A DNA stretch of 64,000 nt from Streptomyces collinus Tu 365 (GTDB lineage: Bacteria > Actinomycetota > Actinomycetes > Streptomycetales > Streptomycetaceae). Below, piece by piece: positions 54,401 through 63,047 of the stretch (positions are counted from its first letter, which is position 1; the number at the start of each line of letters is the position of its first letter). The stretch is taken from NCBI RefSeq assembly GCF_000444875.1, contig NC_021985.1:7398170-7462169 (forward strand), read 5' to 3'. The notes beneath the pieces are model-generated. The model searched no databases. It was not told the DNA's origin and saw only the letters and a list, made by a program, of their open reading frames with translations. The translations under genes were made by a program, and so were the position numbers.

Positions 54401-54757
54401 ATGCTGGAAGTGAAGACGGTCGACAAGCCGGACGAACGGCGTGATTTCCCCCGCGGCCACCTCGAAGCCCTCCACCTGACCGGGCTCGACTTCGCGGTGG
54501 GCACGTTCGAACCGGGCTGGCGATGGTCGGAGTCGGTGGGACCGATCGCGGGCACCGCCAGTTGCATGGTCCACCACAACGGCTACGTGGTGCAGGGGCG
54601 GATGCACCTGCGCATGGACGACGGCGGCGAGGGCGAGGTCGGCCCCGGCGACGTCTTCGTGTGCCCGCCCGGTCACGACGCCTGGGTGGTGGGGGACGAA
54701 CAGGTGGTGCTGTACGACTTCGCCGGCACCATGGCCAACGAGTACGCCAAGAGCTAG
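54401..54757 (+). CDS. Small cupin-domain protein
   Basis: A 118-residue single cupin: GTFEPGWRWSESVGPIAGT, CMVHHNGYVVQGRMHLRMDDG, and the second motif GPGDVFVCPPGHDAWVVGDE. The HH and later H/D could bind metal. Function is unknown; small cupins of this kind often bind small ligands or act as dioxygenases. GGGAGGA precedes the ATG. It converges on the PLP-enzyme gene 17 bases away. Confidence 0.85.
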   Translation: MLEVKTVDKPDERRDFPRGHLEALHLTGLDFAVGTFEPGWRWSESVGPIAGTASCMVHHNGYVVQGRMHLRMDDGGEGEVGPGDVFVCPPGHDAWVVGDEQVVLYDFAGTMANEYAKS

Positions 54758-54774
54758 CCGACTCAAGTCGGCCG

Positions 54775-55755
54775 TCAGGGGCCGGCCGGCGGGGAACCGG
54801 CCCCCGCCTCGGCGTACGCGACGGCCTCCGCGTGGCCGAACAGCCCGGGCAGCCCGCCGGTGTGCACGAACACGGTCCGCTCGCCCGGCCGTACGTCGCC
54901 GTCCCGGACCGCCGCGACCAGACCGGCCAGGGCCCGCCCGGTGTAGACGGGGTCGAGGACGATTCCCTCGGTCCGCGCGGCCAGCCGGAGCGCCTCCGCC
55001 GCCGGCCCGGTCAGCGTCGCGTACCCGGCGCCCACCTGGTCCCGGCGCACCCGCAGCCCGTCCGCGGTGACGTCGCCGTCCGTGTGCGGGGCCGCGAACT
55101 CCCGTACCGCGGCCGCCGGATCGGCCAGCGCGCCGACGTCGACGCCGAGCACCGCCCCGCTGCCGAGGGCGACGACGAGACCCGCCATGGTGCCACCCGA
55201 GCCGAGGGCCACCACCGCCGTCCGCAGGCCGGGCACCTGTGCGCGCAGCTCCTCGCCGCAGCGCACGTAGCCCCGCGCCCCCAGCGCGCTGGACCCGCCG
55301 AACGGGATCAGCGCGGGCCGGGCCCCCGACGCGCGCAGCCGTTCGCACACCTCGGCCGCCGCCGCGTCCAGGCCCGCCCGGTCCACGTCGCCCGCCCACA
55401 CCAGCCGCGCCCCCAGCAGGCCGTCGAGGGCGAGGTTCCCGGACCCCGACCCGCCCGGTGAGCCGCGCAGCACGAGGACGGCGGCCAGCCCCAGCCGGGC
55501 GGCGGCCGCGGCCGTCAGCCGGGCGTGGTTGCTCTGCGGGGCGCCCGTGGTCACGAGCGTGTCCGCGCCTTCGGCCAGCGCCGCGCCCACGGTCCACTCC
55601 AGCTTGCGGATCTTGTTCCCGCCGCCGCCCGTCCCGGTCAGGTCGTCCCGCTTGATCCACAGGTCGTCCGGGCCGAGCCCGATCGCGGCGGCGAGCCGGG
55701 GCGCCGGTTCGGCCGGGGTGGGGAAGGTGGCGAGCTGCACGGGCGGGTGGCTCAT
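54775..55755 (-). CDS. PLP-dependent D-cysteine desulfhydrase/ACC deaminase-family enzyme
   Basis: A 326-residue fold-type II PLP enzyme. The PLP lysine is in TGTGGGGNKIRKLEW, followed by TTGAPQSNHARLTAAAAARLGL (the nucleophile/substrate Ser and Asn), the phosphate cup VVALGSGGTMAGL and HTGGLPGLFGH. This set is shared by D-cysteine desulfhydrase, ACC deaminase and L-cysteate sulfo-lyase; the subfamily cannot be fixed by eye. Convergent with the cupin gene. Confidence 0.86.
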   Translation of the reverse strand: MSHPPVQLATFPTPAEPAPRLAAAIGLGPDDLWIKRDDLTGTGGGGNKIRKLEWTVGAALAEGADTLVTTGAPQSNHARLTAAAAARLGLAAVLVLRGSPGGSGSGNLALDGLLGARLVWAGDVDRAGLDAAAAEVCERLRASGARPALIPFGGSSALGARGYVRCGEELRAQVPGLRTAVVALGSGGTMAGLVVALGSGAVLGVDVGALADPAAAVREFAAPHTDGDVTADGLRVRRDQVGAGYATLTGPAAEALRLAARTEGIVLDPVYTGRALAGLVAAVRDGDVRPGERTVFVHTGGLPGLFGHAEAVAYAEAGAGSPPAGP

Positions 55756-55891
55756 GGCGTACGTCCTCGGGTGCGGGCGGATGCCGGGCGCGGGGGGCGG
55801 CCGGCCGCTGCCCAGTCGATCACGCCGTACGGCAGGGCGTCACACCGGACCGCACGCCCCCACACCGCACCGCACGCCGTCCCGCACGGCC

Positions 55892-57249
55892 TCACACCGG
55901 CAGCAGCCGGGCCACCAGGGCGCCGAGCTGCCGGGCCGTGCGGCACTCGTGCATCTCCACCAGCCCGGCGTAGTCGGGCGCCGCCGAGTCGCCGGTGCCC
56001 CACTGGGCGCGCGGCTCGGGGTTCAGCCAGTACACCCGCCGGGCCCGGCGGGCGAGTTCGCGGACGGCGGGCAGGTTCGGGTCGCTCATGTTGGTGCGGG
56101 CGTCCCCGAGCACGAACACCGTCGTCCGGGGGCCGACCGCGGCGTCCCACCGCTCGGCGAACTCGCCCAGGGCGACGCCGTAGTCGCTGCTGCCGTGCCA
56201 GCCGGTGAGCGTGGCCTCGGCGCGGATGCGGGCGCCGAGGCCGTCCGGGTCCGCCTGGCCGCGCCCGAGCAGCCCGGTCACCTCGTCCAGGCGGTTGACG
56301 AAGGCGAACACCCGGACCTTGCTGAACTGGTCGTGCAGCGCCTGCACCAGCAGCATCGTGAAGTCCGAGAACCCGGACACCGACCCCGACACGTCGCACA
56401 GCAGCACCAGTTCGGGCCGGACGGGACGGCGTCTGCGCAGCACCGGCCGCATCGGGACCCCGCCCGTCGACAGCGAGGAGCGCACGGTGCGGCGCAGGTC
56501 GACAGTGCCGCGGGCGGCCCGGCGGCGGCGGGCGGCGAGGCGGGTGGCCAGCTTGCGCGCCAGCGGCTGGACGGTCCGGCGCAGCTCGGCGAGCTGGTCC
56601 CGGCCCGCGTACAGGAAGTCCACCCGGTCGGCGGTCGGGGCGACGGCCCGCCGGGCGATCTCGTCCCGCCCGCGCCGCTCGGCGATCCGGCGCCGCGCGT
56701 CCGCCCCGACCAGCCGCCGGAACTCCTCGATCCGGCGCCGGATCTCGTCGTCCAGCAGCCGGTCCGCGAACCCCGCGCCCCCGTCCCGGGCCCGTACGTC
56801 GGCCCGCACCCGGGCCAGCAGGGTCTGCGGCCGGATCCGGTCCAGGGCCTGGTACGCCGACCAGCCGTCCGAGCCGGACGAGCCACCGTAGCCGCCGAAG
56901 CCGTCGACGGCCTCCGCCGCCAGCGCGGCCAGCAGCGACCGGTCGTCGGCGGCCAGGGCCGCGGCCAGCCGGTCGCGCAAGTTCTCCCGGTCGGCGCCCT
57001 GGTCGTCGGCGGCGCCGACCGGAGCGCCGACCCCACGCGGGAAGTACAGGTCGAAGACCGGGTCGAACACCGCGCGCTGGGCGGCGCCGTGCAGCAGTGT
57101 GGCGGCCAGGCCCTCACGCAGCAGTTCGCGGTCGGCGAAGCCCAGTTCGCGCGCGGCGAGCGCCGCGTCCACGGTCTCGCCGGTGCCGATCCGCACCCCG
57201 TGCGCGCGCAGGGCGCCCACCAGGCCCGTGATCCGCCCGTCGACACCGG

Positions 57250-57253
<4 letters not shown>
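55892..57253 (-). CDS. VWA-domain (CoxE-like) protein
   Basis: A 453-residue protein. The C-terminal half is a von Willebrand A domain with the MIDAS motif LLCDVSGSVSGFSDF (DXSXS) and later TFVFVLGDARTN; the N-terminal half is helical and Arg-rich (EIRRRIEEFRRLVGADARRRIAERRGRDE). The GTG start overlaps the MoxR ATPase stop by 4 bases. MoxR-VWA pairs act as metal-insertion or protein-assembly chaperones, CoxE being the carbon-monoxide dehydrogenase version; the client here is unknown. Confidence 0.87.
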
Positions 57254-58107
<854 letters not shown>

Positions 58108-58217
58108 CGGGGCCTCCGGCGGGATCGGGTGATGCGTCCGGGCACTATCTAAGCGCTTGTTCACGCTTCTTGTCACGGGATTCCCGGCGGGCTCCGCGGC
58201 ACCGCCCCACCGGTGTG

Positions 58218-58229
58218 AACCGATCGGTT
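58218..58229. promoter_or_regulatory. TetR operator
   Basis: AACCGATCGGTT is a perfect 12-bp palindrome covering the expected -35 region of the TetR gene (its -10 is at 58250-58255), in the divergent region with moxR. Autoregulation is likely. Confidence 0.65.
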
Positions 58230-58249
58230 TCCTCCCGCTCGCGACGCGG

Positions 58250-58255
58250 TAGCCT
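58250..58255 (+). promoter_or_regulatory. Putative -10 box of a leaderless promoter
   Basis: TAGCCT, six bases before ATG 58262 of the TetR gene. Confidence 0.45.
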
Positions 58256-58261
58256 CGGCCT

Positions 58262-58834
58262 ATGACCACCACGGACAAGGCGTCCCCCCGGGACCGGCTG
58301 CTCGACGCGGCCGCCCAGCTCGTCTACCGCGAGGGCGTGTCCGTCGGCGTCGAGGCGCTGTGCCGGGCCGCCGGTGTCTCCAAGCGGTCCATGTACCAGC
58401 TCTTCGGCGGCAAGGACGAGATGCTGGCCGCGAGCCTGGAGCGGCAGATCCCCTGGTACGAGGCCCGGCTGGCGCCCGCGGACCCCGACTCCGGCACACC
58501 GCGCGAGCGGATCCTGCACGTCTTCGAGCAGGTGGAGAAGGCGTCCGCCGACCCCGGCTACCTCGGCTGCCCCTACCTCGCCGTGCTGGTGGAGCTGAAG
58601 GACCCCGGGCACCCCGCGAGCGAGGTCGCCCGGACGGTCAAGGCACGCCTGGAGCACGGCCTGCGTACCCAGGCCGAACTCGGCGGCGCCCGCGACCCCG
58701 GGTTGCTCGCCCGCCAGCTCATGCTGGTCTTCGACGGCGCCAGCGCCCGCGCCGGCGCCCGGGTGGAGCACCTCGACGACGGCCTCACCACGACGACCGT
58801 GACCGCCCTGCTGGACGCCGCCGGGATGCGCTAG
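58262..58834 (+). CDS. TetR-family transcriptional repressor
   Basis: A 190-residue TetR protein with a normal HTH (RDRLLDAAAQLVYREGVSVGVEALCRAAGVSKRSMYQLFGGKDEML, about 10-54) and a TetR_C domain containing the GYLGCPYLAVLVELKD stretch typical of the YcdC/AcrR-like transporters' regulators. TAGCCT lies six bases before the ATG and a perfect palindrome sits over the promoter. It is followed on the same strand by the OpuB-type transporter genes and may regulate them or the divergent moxR pair. Confidence 0.88.
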   Translation: MTTTDKASPRDRLLDAAAQLVYREGVSVGVEALCRAAGVSKRSMYQLFGGKDEMLAASLERQIPWYEARLAPADPDSGTPRERILHVFEQVEKASADPGYLGCPYLAVLVELKDPGHPASEVARTVKARLEHGLRTQAELGGARDPGLLARQLMLVFDGASARAGARVEHLDDGLTTTTVTALLDAAGMR

Positions 58835-58900
58835 CGGCGGGCCCCCCGGAAGACCCAGTCCACCGTGCGCACCCGCCCGGCCGCCCGGTGCAATGGAAGG

Positions 58901-59581
58901 GTGATCCCGACCCCGCACGACTGCCTCGCCCGCAACGAGTGGATCTGCGGCGCCTATCTGAGCACCCGCCGCCGCATCCTGCTCGACGCGGTCGTCCAGC
59001 ACGTGCAGCTCACGGCGGTCTCGGTGCTCATCGGTCTCGTGCTCGCCGTGCCGCTCGCGGTGCTGGCCCGCCGCCTGCCGCCGGCGTCGGGCCCCGTCCT
59101 CGCCGTGACGACGGTCCTCTACACCATCCCCTCGCTGGCCATGTTCTCCCTGCTCCTGCCGCTCTACGGGCTCTCGGCCTCCCTCGTCGTCGCCGGACTG
59201 GTGCTGTACTCGCTCACCCTGCTGGTGCGCAACATCCTCGCCGGGCTGCGCGCCGTCCCGGAGGAGACCCGGCAGGCCGCGCGCGGCCTCGGCTACGGCC
59301 CGGTCCGGCTGCTGCTCACCGTCGAACTGCCCCTCGCGCTGCCCGCCGCCATGGCCGGCCTGCGCATCGCCACCGTCTCCGCGGTCTCCCTCGTCACCGT
59401 CGGCGCGATCGTCGGCTTCGGCGGCCTGGGGAACCTGATCTACGCCGGCATGAACAGCTACTTCAAGGCGCAGGTGCTCACCGCGTCCGTGCTGTGCGTG
59501 GTGATCGCCGTCGCCGCCGACCTGCTCCTGCTGGGCGTGCAGCGGCTGCTCACCCCCTGGACCCGGGCGGCCCGCGCGTGA
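58901..59581 (+). CDS. ABC transporter permease, OpuBB-like (first)
   Basis: A 226-residue membrane permease with about five or six helices and the EAA-type loop EETRQAARGLGYGPVRLLLTVELPLALPAAMAGLRI. It opens with NEWICGAYL as in actinobacterial glycine betaine/choline permeases. GTG 58901 is the best start but its GGAAGG lies with no spacing; TGCAAT six bases upstream would fit a leaderless mRNA. The stop overlaps the next permease by 4 bases. Together with that permease, a lipoprotein and a convergent ATPase it forms an OpuB/OpuC-like osmoprotectant or quaternary-amine importer. Confidence 0.88.
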   Translation: MIPTPHDCLARNEWICGAYLSTRRRILLDAVVQHVQLTAVSVLIGLVLAVPLAVLARRLPPASGPVLAVTTVLYTIPSLAMFSLLLPLYGLSASLVVAGLVLYSLTLLVRNILAGLRAVPEETRQAARGLGYGPVRLLLTVELPLALPAAMAGLRIATVSAVSLVTVGAIVGFGGLGNLIYAGMNSYFKAQVLTASVLCVVIAVAADLLLLGVQRLLTPWTRAARA

Positions 59582-60249
59582 CCACCCTCGGCGCCGCCCG
59601 GGACTGGCTCACCGACCCCGCCCACTGGTCCGGCGACGACGGCATCCGGCACCGGCTGCTCCAGCACCTGCTGCTCGTCTCCGTGTGCCTCGCCGTGAGC
59701 TGCCTGATCGCGCTGCCCGTCGCGCTGGTCCTCGGCCACCTCGGCAGGGGCGGCGCGCTCGCCGTCAACATCTCCAACGCCGGCCGGGCCGTCCCCACCT
59801 TCGCCGTCCTGGTCCTGCTCCTGCTGACCCCGGTCGGCCGGTGGGGCGAGGGGCCCGCCGTGGTCGCCCTGGTGCTGTTCGCCGTGCCGCCCCTGCTCAC
59901 CAACGCCTACGTCGGCGTGCGCGAGGTCGACCGCAGCGTCGTACGGGCGGCCCGGGGCATGGGGATGACCGGACGGCAGACGCTGCTGCGCGTCGAACTG
60001 CCCCTGGCCCGTCCGATGATCCTCACCGGGGTGCGCACCGCCGCCGTCCAGCTCGTCGCCACCGCCACCATCGCCGCGCTCGCGGGCGGCGGCGGACTCG
60101 GCCGGATCATCACCGCCGGGTTCAACCTGGCCAGCACGCCCCAGGTGGTCGCCGGCGCCCTCCTCGTCGCGGTGTTCGCCCTGCTCGTCGAGGGTGTCTT
60201 CGCGGCCGCCGAACGCCTGGCGGCCACCCGGCCCGGGAGCGGCCGGTGA
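59578..60249 (+). CDS. ABC transporter permease, OpuBD-like (second)
   Basis: A 223-residue permease paralogous in form to the first: NISNAGRAVPTFAVLVLLLL, the loop DRSVVRAARGMGMTGRQTLLRVELPLARPMILTGVRTA, and AALAGGGGLGRIITAGFN are characteristic of OpuBD/OpuCD permeases. GTG start overlaps the first permease by 4 bases; its stop overlaps the lipoprotein by 4 bases. The heterodimer of both permeases forms the channel. Confidence 0.88.
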   Translation: MTTLGAARDWLTDPAHWSGDDGIRHRLLQHLLLVSVCLAVSCLIALPVALVLGHLGRGGALAVNISNAGRAVPTFAVLVLLLLTPVGRWGEGPAVVALVLFAVPPLLTNAYVGVREVDRSVVRAARGMGMTGRQTLLRVELPLARPMILTGVRTAAVQLVATATIAALAGGGGLGRIITAGFNLASTPQVVAGALLVAVFALLVEGVFAAAERLAATRPGSGR

Positions 60250-61190
60250 GGCGCCGCGCCGCCGTGACGCTGTGCGCGCTCCTCACCCTGACCGGCTGCG
60301 CCACCGGCCCGTCCCTGGAGCACCGGGACGCCGTCACCGCGCCGCCCGGCGACAGCCGCCACCTGACCATCGGCTCGGCCGGCTTCACCGAGAGCGACCT
60401 GCTCGCCCAGCTGTACGCCCAGCTCCTGAACCGGGCCGGCTACCGGACCTCGATCCTGACCGTCGCCAACCGGGAACTGTACGAACCGGCCCTGGAGTCG
60501 GGCCGGATCGACGTCGTGCCCGAGTACGCGGCCACCTTCGCCGACTGGCTGAACGCCAAGACGCACGGCCCCCACGCCCGCCCGGTCGGCTCACCCGACC
60601 TCGGCACCACCATGAAGGCGCTGCGCGAACTGGCGACCCCCCGCGGGCTCACCGTCCTGCCGCCGGGCCGGGCCGTGGACCAGAACGCCTTCGCGGTGAG
60701 CGCCGCCTACGCCCGGCGGCACCGGCTGCGGACCCTCAGCGACCTCGGCGCCTCGCGCCTGCCGGTACGGCTCGCCGCGGGCGACGAGTGTGTGCAACGG
60801 CCGTACTGCGCACCCGGACTGAAGAAGGTGTACGGCATCGACGTCGCCCACGTCGACCCCAAGGGCGTCGGCACCACCCAGGCCAAGCGCGCCGTGCAGG
60901 ACGGCCGGGACGACATGCTGCTGGTCACCACCACGGACGCCACGCTCGACGACTTCGGCCTGGTCCTGCTCGCCGACGACCGGCACCTGCAGAACGCCGA
61001 CCACGTGGTCGCGGTGGTCAACCGCGCCCGCGCCGGCGGCCCCGGCGTGGCCCGGGCGCTCGGCCGGCTGAACTCCGTCCTGACCACGGCCGACCTGACG
61101 GACCTCAACCGGCAGGTGGACAGCTGGCGCAGACTCCCGGCCGACGTGGCCCGCGCCTATCTGGAGCAGCGGGGCCTCATGAGCCGGTGA
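60246..61190 (+). CDS. Glycine betaine/choline-type substrate-binding lipoprotein (OpuBC-like)
   Basis: A 314-residue lipoprotein with lipobox LTLTGC (Cys18) and an OpuAC-type fold: LTIGSAGFTESDLLAQLYAQLLNRAGY, SGRIDVVPEYAATF, VLPPGRAVDQNAFAV, and VWR/QVDSWRRLPADVARAYLEQRGL near the end. The ligand is likely a quaternary amine (choline, betaine or carnitine) but the aromatic cage cannot be assigned by eye. Start GTG overlaps the second permease. It ends three bases before the convergent ATPase gene. Confidence 0.86.
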   Translation: MRRRAAVTLCALLTLTGCATGPSLEHRDAVTAPPGDSRHLTIGSAGFTESDLLAQLYAQLLNRAGYRTSILTVANRELYEPALESGRIDVVPEYAATFADWLNAKTHGPHARPVGSPDLGTTMKALRELATPRGLTVLPPGRAVDQNAFAVSAAYARRHRLRTLSDLGASRLPVRLAAGDECVQRPYCAPGLKKVYGIDVAHVDPKGVGTTQAKRAVQDGRDDMLLVTTTDATLDDFGLVLLADDRHLQNADHVVAVVNRARAGGPGVARALGRLNSVLTTADLTDLNRQVDSWRRLPADVARAYLEQRGLMSR

Positions 61191-61193
61191 GCC

Positions 61194-62348
61194 TCAGGCG
61201 CCCGCCACCGACTCGAACGGCACCTGCCCCCGCGCCACGCCCCGCGCGTCCGCGTCCACCGAGCGGCGCAGCGCCTCGTGCAGCTTCGCCGGGGTCAGCA
61301 CCCCCAGGAACCGCGCCCCGTCCAGCACCGCGACCCACCCGGCGTCGTACTGGAGCATCACCCCGAACGCCTGCTTCAGCGGCGCGCCCACCGGCACCCA
61401 CGCCGTCATCCGGTGCGCCCGGTCACCGACCGTGCCGCCCGCGGCCAGGTCGTCGGCGCCGACCCAGCCGTGCAGGTCGCCGCGCGCGTCGAGGACCACC
61501 GCCCACCGGGCTCCCTCGGCCCGCAGCCGCTCCACGGCCCGCCCGGCGGGCTCGTCCGGGCGGGCCACCGGCGGCTGCTCCAGGTCGTCCGGCTGGATCT
61601 CGGTGACCGACAGCCGCTTCAGCCCGCGGTCCGCGCCCACGAACCCGGCGACGTACGGCGTGGCGGGCGCCCCCAGCACCGCCCCCGGAGTGTCGAACTG
61701 CTCCACGCGGCCCTGCCCGTACACGGCGATGCGGTCGCCGAGCCGGACCGCCTCCTCGATGTCGTGGGTGACCAGCAGCACCGTTCTGGGCGCCGCCGCC
61801 TGCATGCGCAGGAACTCGTCCTGGAGCTGCTCGCGCACCACCGGGTCGACCGCGCCGAAGGGCTCGTCCATCAGCAGCACCGGAGGATCGGCCGCGAGCG
61901 CCCGGGCCACGCCGACCCGCTGCCGCTGCCCGCCCGAGAGCTGGTCCGGATAGCGCGGCCCGTACGTCGTCGGGTCCAGGCCCACCAGATCCAGTAGCTC
62001 CGCCGCCCGGGCCCGCGCTTTCCCCCGCTTCCAGCCGAGCAGCGCCGGCACGGTCGCCGTGTTGTCCAGCACCGTGCGGTGCGGGAAGAGGCCGCCCTGC
62101 TGGATGACGTACCCGATGCGGCGGCGCAGCTGGACCGGGTCGACGCGCGCGACGTCCTCGCCGTTCACCAGGATCCGTCCGGAGGTCGGTTCGACCAGCC
62201 GGTTCACCATCATCATGGTCGTCGTCTTGCCGCAGCCGGACGGTCCCACCAGTGTGACCAGCTCACCCTCGGACACCTCGAAGGAGAGGTCGTCCACGGC
62301 CGTCGTACCGTCCGGGAACCGCTTGGTGACCTGCTCGAACCGGATCAT
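61194..62348 (-). CDS. ABC transporter ATP-binding protein with CBS domains (OpuBA-like)
   Basis: A 384-residue ATPase: Walker A GPSGCGKTTTMMMVN (about 36), Q-loop IGYVIQQGGLFPHRTV, signature YPDQLSGGQRQRVGVARALA, Walker B VLLMDEPFGAVDP, then paired CBS domains (about 255-370: ERLRAEGARWAVVLDARG, LQYDAGWVAVLDGARFLGVLT) that in OpuA sense ionic strength. It is the nucleotide-binding partner of the convergently encoded permeases. TAGCGT lies six bases before the ATG, so it has its own, leaderless promoter downstream of lutC. Confidence 0.92.
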   Translation of the reverse strand: MIRFEQVTKRFPDGTTAVDDLSFEVSEGELVTLVGPSGCGKTTTMMMVNRLVEPTSGRILVNGEDVARVDPVQLRRRIGYVIQQGGLFPHRTVLDNTATVPALLGWKRGKARARAAELLDLVGLDPTTYGPRYPDQLSGGQRQRVGVARALAADPPVLLMDEPFGAVDPVVREQLQDEFLRMQAAAPRTVLLVTHDIEEAVRLGDRIAVYGQGRVEQFDTPGAVLGAPATPYVAGFVGADRGLKRLSVTEIQPDDLEQPPVARPDEPAGRAVERLRAEGARWAVVLDARGDLHGWVGADDLAAGGTVGDRAHRMTAWVPVGAPLKQAFGVMLQYDAGWVAVLDGARFLGVLTPAKLHEALRRSVDADARGVARGQVPFESVAGA

Positions 62349-62354
62349 GGCCCC

Positions 62355-62360
62355 ACGCTA
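62355..62360 (-). promoter_or_regulatory. Putative -10 box of a leaderless promoter
   Basis: Minus-strand TAGCGT, six bases before ATG 62348 of the OpuBA-like gene. Confidence 0.45.
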
Positions 62361-62384
62361 TCCGGGGCGGTGCCGTCCCGCCCT

Positions 62385-63047
62385 TCAGCGGCCTCCGGCC
62401 GGTTCGCCGGTCACCAGCACCACTTCGAGGGTGCGCGGTCCGTGCACCCCCTCCACCCGGTCCAGCTCGATGTCGCTGGTCGCCGAAGGACCGGAGATCC
62501 ACGTCAACGGCCGGGCCGGATCGAGGCGTTCGAGAGCCCCCGGGACGGAGGAGACGACCTGCTCCGGCACCCTGACCACGCAGACGTGGTGGTCCGGGAC
62601 GAGCGAGATCCGGCGCCGGCCCTGGTCGGGGGAGCCGTCCAGGACGATCGTGCCGGTCTCGGCGATCGCCACGGCACATCCCGTCACCACGCTGCCCACC
62701 CGGTCCAGCCGGTGCGCGGTGTCCGCCGCCCGGTCGTGGACCCGCACCGGGTCCGCCGCGGCCAGCCACTGCGCCGGCAGCCCGGCAGGCACCAGCACCT
62801 CCGCCGAGCCGCGCTGGGCCAGCAGCCGCGCGAGGAGGCCCGGCAGTTCCGCCGACGCGCAGCGGTGCACCAGCGCCCGGTAGTCCGCGAGGTTCGCGGC
62901 GAGCAGGTCCACGGTCTGCTCCACCGTCCGGTCGCCGTGCTCGCGCAGATAGTCCCGCGGGACCGCCTCCGCGTACGGCCGCTCGTCCGGCGTCACGTCC
63001 GCGAGCGCGCGCCGCACCCGGCCCAGCACCCTGTCCCTGCTGCTCAC
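62385..63047 (-). CDS. lutC: LutC-family lactate utilization protein
   Basis: A 220-residue LUD-domain protein of the LutC/YkgG family: VVTGCAVAIAETGTIVLDGSPDQG, SLVPDHHVCVVRVPEQVV and the closing WISGPSATSDIELDRVEGVHGPRTLEVVLV. LutC works with LutA and LutB in an iron-sulfur lactate dehydrogenase. The GTG start overlaps the lutB stop by 4 bases. Confidence 0.92.
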   Translation of the reverse strand: MSSRDRVLGRVRRALADVTPDERPYAEAVPRDYLREHGDRTVEQTVDLLAANLADYRALVHRCASAELPGLLARLLAQRGSAEVLVPAGLPAQWLAAADPVRVHDRAADTAHRLDRVGSVVTGCAVAIAETGTIVLDGSPDQGRRRISLVPDHHVCVVRVPEQVVSSVPGALERLDPARPLTWISGPSATSDIELDRVEGVHGPRTLEVVLVTGEPAGGR

